64,000 nt of DNA, from assembly GCA_029245125.1 (NCBI GenBank), contig JAQWPZ010000017.1:1-64000 (forward strand), written 5' to 3'. The notes below the pieces were generated by a model, which ran no database searches, was not told where the DNA came from, and was given only the letters and a program-made list of their open reading frames with translations. The position numbers and the translations under genes were made by a program. This stretch comes from Rubripirellula sp. GTDB lineage: Bacteria > Planctomycetota > Planctomycetia > Pirellulales > Pirellulaceae. Positions within the stretch are counted from its first letter, which is position 1. Every line of letters starts with the position of its first letter. This document shows positions 8,364 through 16,802 of this stretch, piece after piece.

Positions 8364-9462
8364 ATGGATGCCGAACTGATCCAACGCAGCGAAGACATTC
8401 AGCAGCGTCTAAAGCAACTCGGAGACTCTCTTTGACTACCCTGCCAAGCAGGAACAAATCAAATCGATAGAGCTGAAGATGGGCGAACCCGGCTTCTGGG
8501 ATGACAATGAATCTGCCCAGAAAACGGTCGTTGAGCTGAAGTCGCTGAAAGGCATCGTCGGGCCGATGGAGGAGTTGACTGGTTCGACGCAGGACTTGGC
8601 TGCGCTGTTTGAAATGGCAGAGGAAGATCAGTCAATCGAGGCGGAAGTGACCACCGAAGTCAAACGGCTCGAATCCATCCTGGAAGATCTCGAGCTCAAA
8701 GCGTTGCTCAACGGTACCAACGATGGGGCCGGTGCAATCTTGTCGATCAATGCCCGTGACGGCGGAACCGACGCCAACGATTGGGCTGACATGATGCTGA
8801 GGATGTATTCTGCTTGGGCCGTTGGCAACGGATACAGCATCGAATTGTTGGATCGCCAGGAAAATGAGGAAGCGGGAATCAATCATGCTTCGATCGCGGT
8901 TCGCGGGCCAATGGCTTACGGGTACCTAAAAGGTGAAGAGGGAATGCACCGCTTGGTGCGCATCAGCCCGTTCAATAGTGAAGGCAAGCGACAGACCAGC
9001 TTCGCTGCAGTCAGTGTTGCGCCGGAGATTGATGATTCCATCGAAATCGATATCGAAGAAAAAGATGTGCGAGAAGATCGCTATCGTGCCGGTGGAGCTG
9101 GTGGGCAGCACGTGAACAAAACGGATAGTGCGATCCGGCTTACCCACGCCCCCAGTGGGATTGTTGTGCAGTGCCAGAACGAGCGTAGCCAGCACCAAAA
9201 CCGAGCGACCGCTTGGAAAATGCTTCGTGCCAAGATGGCGCGACGCGAAGAAGAAAGGCGAGAAGCCGAGGAAGCGAAAAAGTACGAGACGCAAGCGCGA
9301 ACCGGATTTGGAAGTCAGATTCGAAACTACTTCTTGCATCCAGACCAACGTGTGAAGGATGCTCGTACCGCGCATTACGTCGGTAACTTTAATAGCGTCA
9401 TCGACGGCAGCGAACTGCAAGGATTTCTAGATTCCTACCTACGCCTTCGAGCAGGTAAGTAA
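8364..9462 (+). CDS. prfB: Peptide chain release factor 2, with programmed +1 frameshift at 8433
   Basis: RF2 terminates translation at UGA and UAA. The short first frame starts at ATG 8364 (MDAELIQRSEDIQQRLKQLGDSL) and reaches CTT TGA at 8430-8435. Reading resumes in the +1 frame at GAC (8434), giving 365 aa in total, the same as E. coli RF2. The frameshift site CTT-TGA-C is the classic slippery context and GGAG lies five bases upstream, so RF2 autoregulation by frameshifting is preserved. The body has the anticodon-like SPF tripeptide (RISPFNSEG) and the peptidyl-hydrolysis GGQ motif (AGGAGGQHVNK). The ORF track shows only the second frame from 8479. Confidence 0.95.
8421..8436 (+). promoter_or_regulatory. 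prfB programmed +1 frameshift site
   Basis: The segment GGAGACTCTCTTTGAC combines a Shine-Dalgarno-like GGAG, the slippery CTT codon and an in-frame TGA followed by C. This is the arrangement known to make RF2 synthesis depend on RF2 level. Confidence 0.9.
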
Positions 9463-9528
9463 TCGCTGGCAGCTGAGATCGGCCGATCATTTCACAGTGG
9501 AACGCATGCTGGGCGTCGAACAGCTCGG

Positions 9529-10377
9529 TCACTGGGTATGGTTGGCGATCGCGTCTCGTTTTCGGATGACGTCATCCACTCGCGCTAACTCGGTCTTGAA
9601 GTGGTTCGATTGCTGCTGGGCTTGCTTGACTTGATCGCTCAGCGAGTCTCGTTCATCACGAAGAAAATCGAGGTCGGCACAACGGGCTGCCAGGTCCTGC
9701 TGGGTGCGATTCAACTTGTCTACGGTGTCGCGCAGTTTGGTCTGTAATTCAATTTGCGGATTAGTCGCTAGTTTGTCGTGAGCTGTTTTGGTCGTGACCA
9801 CTGAGTCTTGTCTCAAACGGTCGATTGTATCTCGGTGCTCCTGAACAACCTCGACCTGAAAATCCAACTCAGCTTGTGACTGCTCTGATGATTGTTGAAG
9901 CGTGACGACCAAGTGTTTCAAGTGCGAGATTTCTGTTGCTTGCTGTTGTTCGCGCTGCTCAAGCTCAGCGTTCGATTTTATAAGTTCCTGCAGTTGAAGC
10001 ACGACGTTTTCGCTGCGTTTCTGCTCAGCCACAAGTGCGTCTTCAAGTGGTTGTCTCTCGTTGCGCAACGTCACCAATTCACGTTTTGTTTCGGCAAGGC
10101 GATTATCTGCGTCGACATGCTTGACCCACAGCGTCTCGTATTCGAGTCGCAGGTGATTGATATCCACTTGTTGTGCCTGACTCGTGCGGTGTAGGTCACG
10201 GTAACGCGACTTGCGTTGTCGAGCCGCGGAACGAGCCTTCCAGTATCGAGACTCTAATTCATCCATTTTGGTTCGCTGGTCAGCCCGATCTGGATACCAA
10301 AACAAATAGCCAATCAGAATGCCTGCGATTAGAAATAGCAGCAGTGACAAGAGAGGCAATGTAAGAAAATCGGTCAT
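9529..10377 (-). CDS. Membrane-anchored coiled-coil protein of unknown function
   Basis: The 282-residue protein begins with one strong membrane helix (LTLPLLSLLLFLIAGILIGYLFW, about residues 4-28). From about residue 38 to 270 it is almost entirely charged and heptad-rich (for example LRNERQPLEDALVAEQKRSE and QSNHFKTELARVDDVIRKRD), typical of a long coiled coil. I do not recognise a family. It is transcribed toward prfB (convergent) and has no close operon partner. An imperfect palindrome (10456-10471) lies about 80 bp upstream of ATG 10377. A scaffold or spacer role at the inner membrane is conceivable, but that is only inference. Confidence 0.7.
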   Translation of the reverse strand: MTDFLTLPLLSLLLFLIAGILIGYLFWYPDRADQRTKMDELESRYWKARSAARQRKSRYRDLHRTSQAQQVDINHLRLEYETLWVKHVDADNRLAETKRELVTLRNERQPLEDALVAEQKRSENVVLQLQELIKSNAELEQREQQQATEISHLKHLVVTLQQSSEQSQAELDFQVEVVQEHRDTIDRLRQDSVVTTKTAHDKLATNPQIELQTKLRDTVDKLNRTQQDLAARCADLDFLRDERDSLSDQVKQAQQQSNHFKTELARVDDVIRKRDAIANHTQ

Positions 10378-10846
10378 GGGAGCGAGTCCGCAAAGCTAGT
10401 GGTCCACCAAGCAAAGATTGGCGATAGCAAAACCGACAAAATTACGTCAACTCTAGTTTCACCTGTGAAACAGACGATTCGCGGCAATCAGTCGACTTAA
10501 AGACCCGTCACGGCCGGAGAAGACAACTCAATCCAAAAAATAAAGTAGTCAGGATCGGCGATCTACCTGTTCAATCTTGATCCTCGTCCACATTTCAAGT
10601 GAATCGAAGTCAGAGCGAACGACGCGTGGTTGCCCGGAACGTCTTTCGTTAAATCAGCCTGCTGGAATTGTGCTGACTCAGCAAACTGCCATCCATTTTG
10701 GCCATCCAGGCACTGCTTGGATGCATTTCGGCAGGTGAAGCTCTAATTCATTCAGCATCGTCGGTCGTTGGCGGACAAGACCGTTGATTGGGCAGCCGAT
10801 TCTAACGCGAAACAAAATTACGCATTTAGATTGTTGAGGCCGCAAA
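10378..10846. other. Intergenic region of about 470 bp, no gene seen
   Basis: No ORF with coding character is visible on either strand. The only clear element is the inverted repeat at 10456-10471. The rest should carry the promoter of the coiled-coil gene and the 3' untranslated part of the oxidoreductase gene. Confidence 0.55.
10456..10471. promoter_or_regulatory. Inverted repeat GTTTCAC-CT-GTGAAAC, candidate operator
   Basis: Two perfect 7-bp arms flank a 2-bp spacer about 80 bp upstream of the coiled-coil gene. Its place and symmetry suit a regulator site; nothing else supports the role. Confidence 0.3.
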
Positions 10847-13027
10847 TCACATCGGGCGAATGGTGATCACAACACCTTTAAAAGCGGGTGTACGACTGCC
10901 CGGATCGACATGCCTGGCAACTAACTCGTTGGCTTCTGGGTAATACATCAATGCGTTCCCAGGACGGATCTCATTGAAACGTCGGGCAAGAATACCATTG
11001 AGCTCTCCCGTTTCATTGCAAACGGTAACGGGTTGATCGTGGTTCAGATTCAATCGGTCGAGGTCGTCTTGATGCATCAAGATCACATCCCGTCGATCCT
11101 GGTTTCGGTACAGGTCTTGTTCCTCATAAACGACCGTGTTGAACTGCCCCTCGCTGCGAACGGTCATCAATCTTAGTTCTCGGTCACCGGTTGCTTTAAG
11201 TGACGGTATTGCGTGAGTGTGTAAGACGCCCCGACCATCTTCTGTCGCGAATGACGGCTGATGAAAGGTGCGTCCACCGATTTGAAACTCTTGGCGAGAT
11301 TGATCGATATCAGCAACTTTCTCGTATCCCGGCACGACGGTGCTGATCCACTTTCGAAGTGTGCTGCTGTTGCGCATCTCCTGCCAATCAATCCCCTGCG
11401 TTTCGGGCACCAGCCGTTCGGCGATTGCGGCGATGACATCAATCTCACTTCGCGGACCGGGAAGCCGGCGTGGTCCTCCATCACTCAAGCGAACGAAGTT
11501 GAACATCGACTCTTGGGTAGTCGGTTCCGATTCTTCATCGCGTGCCAAGACTGGAAGAATAATTGTGTCGGCCGCCAATCCATTGACGTGTCCGGTATTG
11601 AATGTGGTGCTTAACATCACATTCATTTCGAGTCGTGAGAGTGCCTCGGCGGCAAATTTTGAATCAGGGTTTGAACCGTAAAGATTTCCGCCCAAGCAGA
11701 AACCTACTTTGACTTCATATCGGTTTGCAGCCTCCATGCAAGCGAGGGTGTCGCGACCTTCGGTGGTGGGAAGCTGAAGGTGATATTTTTCCTGTAGCGC
11801 ATCGAAGATGTGCTGTTTCAATTTTGGTGTGACACCGACACTACCAATTCCCTGCACATTACTGTGTCCTCGGATTGGCATCAAACCGCAGCCTGGTCGG
11901 CCCACCATGCCGCGGGCCAGGGCAAGATTAGCAATCGCTTGAATATTCTGTACTCCATGGGCGTGGTGGGTAACACCCATTGTCCAGGCGAATACCGAAC
12001 GCTGGCTTGCGGCGTAAATGTCAGCGATGGATTCGATTTCGCCGCGGCTGATTCCCGATTTGGTTTCGATCTCTTCCCAGGTCAAGACATCGAGCGAGGC
12101 AAGCCACTGCTCTGCGTCTCGGCAGTGATCACTGAGGAAGGCGTGGTCGAGGGCATCTCGCTTCTTGATGGCTTTCGCAATTCCCCACATCAATGCCAAG
12201 TCACCACCAATGTGTGGTTGCAGATAGTGGGTGGCGATTTTGGTGCCAGCGATCAGAGAGCGAGGGTCGCTAGGCACACGAAACTTGACAAGGCCTGTTT
12301 CGCGTACAGGATTGATGACGATTATCTTCCCGCCTCGGCGACGCAAATGCATCAGCGATGTCATCAGTCGTGGATGATTACTGGCTGGATTCCCACCGAT
12401 CAGGAAAAGACAATCTGCTTGTTCTAAGTCATCTAAAACAATCGTCGCGGTGCCGCTGCCAATACTCGATTGCAAACCGACACCACTGGCTTGGTGGCAA
12501 TAGTAACTGCAATTATTAACATTGTTTGTACCGTAGACACGAGCCAACAACTGCAACAGGAATCCCGCTTCGTTACTGCTGCGTCCACTGAAGTACCAAA
12601 AGCTCTGATCTGGCTCAGTCTGTTTGAATTTCTCGGCGATGGCGTCGATAGCCTCGGTCCAGCCGATCGGTTCGAAGTGGCTGGTACCACGGCGGTATCG
12701 CAATGGTTGGATCAAACGACCGAGGGATTCTAATTCTCGCGGACTGAGTTTGCTTAAGTCATCGAGTGAATTTTCTTTCCAGAAGTTTGGCTCGATCGCC
12801 GGTTGCATGTCGGCGACCATCGCTTGCAGACTTTTCTTGCAAACTTCTGGAAATGAACCACGTTCGTTGACCATCCCTCCCTGCTGGCCACCCATCCCCA
12901 GTGCGCAGGTTTTGCACGCGTTTTTTGAACGCATCGCCTTATAAAGTTTCCACAAACCACCAGCCTCACGACCCTTCTTGAGGGTGTAAACAATGGCTTG
13001 AAACCCACCACCACTTTTCACATTCAT
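10847..13027 (-). CDS. FdhF/YdeP-family molybdopterin oxidoreductase (formate dehydrogenase alpha-like)
   Basis: The 726-residue protein matches the cytoplasmic FdhF/YdeP branch of molybdopterin oxidoreductases. It has the early C-x-x-C (NACKTCALGMGG, Cys38 and Cys41) followed by GQQGG, the NNCSYYCHQASGVGL segment (from 171), the GGNPASNHPR nucleotide-binding region, HAHGVQNIQAIANLALARGMVGRPG, and a C-terminal molydopterin-dinucleotide-binding domain (LRLMTVRSEGQFNTVVYEE). It has no twin-arginine signal. YdeP-type proteins are linked to acid resistance or formate-like redox chemistry, but the substrate is not established. No FdhD, electron-transfer subunit or cofactor gene is next to it. It starts at ATG 13027. 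Confidence 0.88.
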   Translation of the reverse strand: MNVKSGGGFQAIVYTLKKGREAGGLWKLYKAMRSKNACKTCALGMGGQQGGMVNERGSFPEVCKKSLQAMVADMQPAIEPNFWKENSLDDLSKLSPRELESLGRLIQPLRYRRGTSHFEPIGWTEAIDAIAEKFKQTEPDQSFWYFSGRSSNEAGFLLQLLARVYGTNNVNNCSYYCHQASGVGLQSSIGSGTATIVLDDLEQADCLFLIGGNPASNHPRLMTSLMHLRRRGGKIIVINPVRETGLVKFRVPSDPRSLIAGTKIATHYLQPHIGGDLALMWGIAKAIKKRDALDHAFLSDHCRDAEQWLASLDVLTWEEIETKSGISRGEIESIADIYAASQRSVFAWTMGVTHHAHGVQNIQAIANLALARGMVGRPGCGLMPIRGHSNVQGIGSVGVTPKLKQHIFDALQEKYHLQLPTTEGRDTLACMEAANRYEVKVGFCLGGNLYGSNPDSKFAAEALSRLEMNVMLSTTFNTGHVNGLAADTIILPVLARDEESEPTTQESMFNFVRLSDGGPRRLPGPRSEIDVIAAIAERLVPETQGIDWQEMRNSSTLRKWISTVVPGYEKVADIDQSRQEFQIGGRTFHQPSFATEDGRGVLHTHAIPSLKATGDRELRLMTVRSEGQFNTVVYEEQDLYRNQDRRDVILMHQDDLDRLNLNHDQPVTVCNETGELNGILARRFNEIRPGNALMYYPEANELVARHVDPGSRTPAFKGVVITIRPM

Positions 13028-13122
13028 TGTTTGAGTCCACGGGCGTGATCGAGGTATCGATTCGGTGAGAGTAAGTTCAGGTCGATCGACCTCATTGAAC
13101 GCGAGATGCGACTGCGAGGCGG

Positions 13123-14607
13123 TTAACGACGGGGTCGCGGCTGGGGTTGGGGAACTCGACGGCGATTCTCAAATTGAATTTGCTGAATTCCAGGTGGAGG
13201 TTGTTGAGCTGATAGGATGCGTCTGTGTAATAAGCGTGCGAGTTCACTGCACGTTTGTTCCATGGCTGGATCTTCTGCCAAATTGTGCATTTCGTTTGCA
13301 TCGTGTTGATGATCGTATAGTTCGCGACCGCCCTGCCCTGCCTCGCCCCACTCGGTGTAACGAAATCGTTTAGTCCGAATGCTGTAGCCCTCATTGTATT
13401 GTGATAGCGCCGAGGAGCGGGTGACGACGGTTGGATCGACGAGTGTGGCTTTTAGGCTAACTCCTGAAACAAATTTGGGGATTGTCAGTCCCGCCAAATC
13501 GGCCAACGTCGGGTAGTAGTCGACCATTTCTGCCATCGATTTCGCGACACTGCCTTTGGCGACACCTGGCCCTGCGATGACCAGTGGTACACGAGTCGCG
13601 TTTTCGAACAATGTTGTTTTTTGATAGTGGCCATGTTCGCCCATGTGATAACCGTGATCGGAGGTGAACAAGACAATCGTGTTTTCTGTCAGTCCGTTCC
13701 TATCCAAGGATTCTAGAATGCGACCGATTTGGGCGTCGGCAAAGCTGATCGATGCGTAGTATGCCTGAATCGCTTGCTTAGCGAGTTTGGTATCGAGATT
13801 GCGTTCTTCTTTGCGACGTGTGACTGACTTGCGGGCCGGTACCGGTAGTGAATCGAGATAGCCTTCGGGCACCGTGGGGACGGAAATATCGCCTCGGGGG
13901 TGAGCATCGAAGTAACTTTTTGGTGCGACGAATGGGGTATGAGGCCGGTAGAGTCCAACTGCCATGAAGAATGGTATGTCTTCCTTGGCGAACTGACTCA
14001 ACAACCGATCGGCCTCAGTCGCTGCAATTCCATCGGTCTGTTCTTCGTCGGTTCCTTCCGCCGCGAGCCAACTGAGGGTGGCGCCAAAGGTGCCGGGACG
14101 GAGGCTGAAGATTTGGCCCTCGTCAGTTTTGTCCCGGCCGCGGGGATTGATGGTGTAATTCCATGAATAGGGATCATCGTGTCCACTTGTCCCAATGTGC
14201 TTCGGGACGTTGTAGTGATAGATCTTGCCAATCCGTGTTGCGAAGTAGCCTGCGTCCCGAAAGTGTTGGGACATCGTATTCACGTTCGGAACATGCTCGC
14301 GAATATAGATCGCGTTACGCCTCACCAGTGTTTGGTCGGGATATAGACCCGTCATGAATGATGCGCGACTTGGTCCGCACAGCGGATACTGACAATGCGC
14401 CTGTTCGAAACGCACCCCGCGCTGGGCCAAGCGATCGATGTTTGGCGTTTGCACCAGTGGGTGACCGTAGCATCCAATGTCGCAATTCAAATCATCACAG
14501 ATGACGAACAATACGTTCGGCCTTTCGGCCACCGCAAACGACGAACTGTTCAGTGCGTAACCGAGGCAGACTGTAAGTGCGGCCCAGTGACGGAGCAGAT
14601 GGATCAT
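13123..14607 (-). CDS. Secreted sulfatase (arylsulfatase family, iduronate-2-sulfatase-like)
   Basis: The 494-residue protein has an N-terminal signal-like segment (HWAALTVCLGYALNSSSFAVA) and then the sulfatase core. NVLFVICDDL gives the two metal-binding Asp residues (38 and 39). CGPSRAS contains the C-x-P-S-R site (Cys77 to be converted to formylglycine), followed by FMTGLYPDQT. Further metal and substrate residues lie in the VLFTSDHGYHMGEHG block. Sulfatases of this type remove sulfate esters from polysaccharides or glycosaminoglycan-like sugars, and planctomycetes carry many. The anaerobic or aerobic formylglycine-generating enzyme is not in the window. The substrate cannot be assigned. 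Confidence 0.9.
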   Translation of the reverse strand: MIHLLRHWAALTVCLGYALNSSSFAVAERPNVLFVICDDLNCDIGCYGHPLVQTPNIDRLAQRGVRFEQAHCQYPLCGPSRASFMTGLYPDQTLVRRNAIYIREHVPNVNTMSQHFRDAGYFATRIGKIYHYNVPKHIGTSGHDDPYSWNYTINPRGRDKTDEGQIFSLRPGTFGATLSWLAAEGTDEEQTDGIAATEADRLLSQFAKEDIPFFMAVGLYRPHTPFVAPKSYFDAHPRGDISVPTVPEGYLDSLPVPARKSVTRRKEERNLDTKLAKQAIQAYYASISFADAQIGRILESLDRNGLTENTIVLFTSDHGYHMGEHGHYQKTTLFENATRVPLVIAGPGVAKGSVAKSMAEMVDYYPTLADLAGLTIPKFVSGVSLKATLVDPTVVTRSSALSQYNEGYSIRTKRFRYTEWGEAGQGGRELYDHQHDANEMHNLAEDPAMEQTCSELARLLHRRILSAQQPPPGIQQIQFENRRRVPQPQPRPRR

Positions 14608-14666
14608 TGGATTTCTTTTCGCAGTGGAGAAAACGTCCCCTCGATCGCCCAGCTAGCTGTACCGAG

Positions 14667-15893
14667 CTAGCTGGAGAGTTGGTCGCCTCGAGCGTGCCGA
14701 GCGAGTGTTTCCTGATATTTCTTTTTACCTTCTTCAACTGATCTGCGGATGGCTCGTGTGCTTTCCTCCGATTCCTTTCTCAGATCTGCGATCATTTGGA
14801 GCGATTCGATTTGGAAGTCGCTGATCGAATCGACCAACTTTTGAACGGATTCTGGATTGATCGTACTTCCATAGCCCGCTTTCAGAGCGGCTCTTTCCAA
14901 TTCACGTCCGAGGTCGGCAATATCTTCCAGACCTTTATTAACGCCTTCTTTCATCGCCTCGGTCGCCTGGGTGACCTCGTGTAGGCCGTGTTGGCTTGTG
15001 TAAACCGTGCCTAGAATTGTGAAGACATGTTCATTGGTGGTGAAAAACGTGACTGATCGGCGGTAAACACGATCTTTCACATCATGGGTTTGCTTGAGCT
15101 TGGTGATCAGCGTCTCTCCGACGTCGTAACCAATCTCAAGATTCTCGGCGATATCTTTCAGAAGTTGGTAGGTTTGATCTTCTTTTTCGTACCGATGGCG
15201 AGCTTCATCACGGGCGAGTTCTAAAGCGCTCTTCCCAGCCTCATCGGTCCCTGCGTACTCATCCAATGCCGTTTGTGATTGGCTTAACGCGTCCTTTGCA
15301 GCTTCGAGAGTTGGCACCTGCATATCGAACAATTCGCGAGCCAGGATTTCTGCTTCTTTGAGCGCGAAACGAAAATCGATATAGCCTTCCATGATCGCTT
15401 CTTCACGTCGAAGTTGGTCCTTCGTCGCTTTGGCAACTTCACTGTATACATCAACGATCTTTTCAAAGCGATCGCTCGGTGTTCCACGGCGAATTTTCAT
15501 CCACCAGTTTGATACTTTTTCGGTGCCGCTAATTTTGCCGTCATCCAACTGAGCAATCAGACGTTTGCTGTCTTCGCGGACAGAATCGAACATCTGGGTA
15601 ATGTCCATGTAACGGTTACCCACGGAAATGCCCTCAACATTTTCGCGGACCAGAGCATTGAACGCGCTCATGTGCTGGATCACATCTGCAATGGCCAAGA
15701 CCTTGGCCTCGTCGATGTGTTTGACTTCCTCGAGCAGGGTAATCAGCTCTTGTGGTGCTGTGTTCTCTTTATCGAACCCAAATTTCTTCAGCGTTTCCAC
15801 AGCGCGATTAAGATACTCATTCGTAATCTTTGAACCGGTTTGGGTGGCCGGTGCAGTTTGCTGAGGGGCAGATGCTTGTGCTTGGTCGGACAT
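14667..15893 (-). CDS. Helical TelA-like protein (tentative), first gene of a divergent three-gene module
   Basis: This 408-residue protein has no signal peptide or membrane helix and is nearly all alpha-helical. Its layout resembles TelA/KlaA toxic-anion-resistance proteins: a long helical body (EEAIMEGYIDFRFALKEAEI) and a C-terminal region with VYRRSVTFFTTNEHVFTILG followed by ATEAMKEGVNKGLEDIADL. I rate the TelA link as tentative because it rests on general pattern rather than a firm motif. The N-terminal 20 residues are Gln/Ala/Thr-rich. It is divergent from two plus-strand genes (16307 and 16803) that also encode a small membrane protein and a coiled-coil protein, suggesting a joint envelope or stress role. 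Confidence 0.6.
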   Translation of the reverse strand: MSDQAQASAPQQTAPATQTGSKITNEYLNRAVETLKKFGFDKENTAPQELITLLEEVKHIDEAKVLAIADVIQHMSAFNALVRENVEGISVGNRYMDITQMFDSVREDSKRLIAQLDDGKISGTEKVSNWWMKIRRGTPSDRFEKIVDVYSEVAKATKDQLRREEAIMEGYIDFRFALKEAEILARELFDMQVPTLEAAKDALSQSQTALDEYAGTDEAGKSALELARDEARHRYEKEDQTYQLLKDIAENLEIGYDVGETLITKLKQTHDVKDRVYRRSVTFFTTNEHVFTILGTVYTSQHGLHEVTQATEAMKEGVNKGLEDIADLGRELERAALKAGYGSTINPESVQKLVDSISDFQIESLQMIADLRKESEESTRAIRRSVEEGKKKYQETLARHARGDQLSS

Positions 15894-16306
15894 GCCGAGT
15901 CGTCTCCGAAGATGGGTGAATGAACCGTCCGGCGTTTACCGTCAGGGAATCCGCCGGAACATAACGTAAACCGATTGGGGGCCGGTCCGCAATCGTTTGA
16001 ATGGCCTGCGGATTTACCAATGCGTTGGTTCGCACCCCACTAATGAGGTCATGGCCACAATTTTTGAGCCAGACTGACAACCTGCCAGCAACCGATAAGC
16101 CGCGACATTTCCCGAGGATATTGGCGATTCGCGGCGAACGCATTCGATCTGTACGCCTTGATCCTCAACTTGACGCTGCGATCCCATCTAGTTCTGCGTC
16201 TGGCTCCGCGAACCAATTTGATTGCCTAAGATAGTAAGGTCCGATTGGGCGTCTGATGGGGCGCTCGCCATCGTTTCGCTATCGATTCTCCCAGAGCCTC
16301 GTACCT
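15894..16306. other. Divergent intergenic region, about 410 bp
   Basis: The region must hold promoters for the TelA-like gene (minus) and the small anchored gene (plus). I see no coding frame with convincing composition and no strong palindrome. Confidence 0.5.
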
Positions 16307-16708
16307 ATGTCCCGAACGTCACAGGCCCAAGCAGAACCCGGCCCAAGTCACCGTGGTCGGGACGTTAGCCTACTGGGGGGAGATCTGACGATCGCTGAAA
16401 CTCTGCGCGTAATGGATGTCGCTCGGCAAATGCGTGATCAGCGCGAGACTGCCGAGGAGATGTTTCAACAAGATGATCTGCGACTGAAGCTCCGTGAAAA
16501 ATTACTGAGGACGGCGCGAGTTTCAGCGGACACAGTTACCGAGGCTGAAATTGAAGCTGCGATATCACTGTATTTCGAAAATTTACATGCTTATCAGGAT
16601 CCGGCCCCGGGATTGAAGTCGGGATTGGCATATCTTTGGATATGGCGCGGCCGACTGCTGGCCGCCGCGACCGCGCTGGTGGCTGCTGGATGGTGGTTTT
16701 TCGCCTGA
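16307..16708 (+). CDS. Small C-tail-anchored protein, DUF6384-like (tentative)
   Basis: From ATG 16307 (MSRTSQAQAEPGP...) the protein is 133 aa. Its middle is helical and charged (LTIAETLRVMDVARQMRDQRETAEEM), with a conserved-looking TEAEIEAAISLYFENLHAYQ segment. A single membrane helix at the extreme C terminus (RLLAAATALVAAGWWFF) makes it a tail-anchored protein facing the cytoplasm. I recall a DUF6384 family with this shape, but cannot verify the match. The ORF track start at 16256 adds 17 residues without support. It lies 94 bp before the coiled-coil gene on the same strand and is probably co-transcribed with it. Confidence 0.65.
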   Translation: MSRTSQAQAEPGPSHRGRDVSLLGGDLTIAETLRVMDVARQMRDQRETAEEMFQQDDLRLKLREKLLRTARVSADTVTEAEIEAAISLYFENLHAYQDPAPGLKSGLAYLWIWRGRLLAAATALVAAGWWFFA

Positions 16709-16802
16709 GCAATGGTTGTAATCAAGTAATGTTATCGTTAGCCAATTCTGCGACCCAACCGTCGGCAAAATCAAAATCACAATAGAGAAGGAAACCGCTT
16801 CG

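Noticed and set aside
9477-9488. GATCGGCCGATC palindrome after prfB
   Set aside because: Lies between convergent genes with no T-tract; 12-bp GC-rich palindromes of this kind can occur by chance.
11810-12427. 205-aa plus-strand ORF inside the molybdopterin oxidoreductase gene
   Set aside because: It lies entirely antisense to a gene with clear family motifs; its own sequence shows no family pattern.
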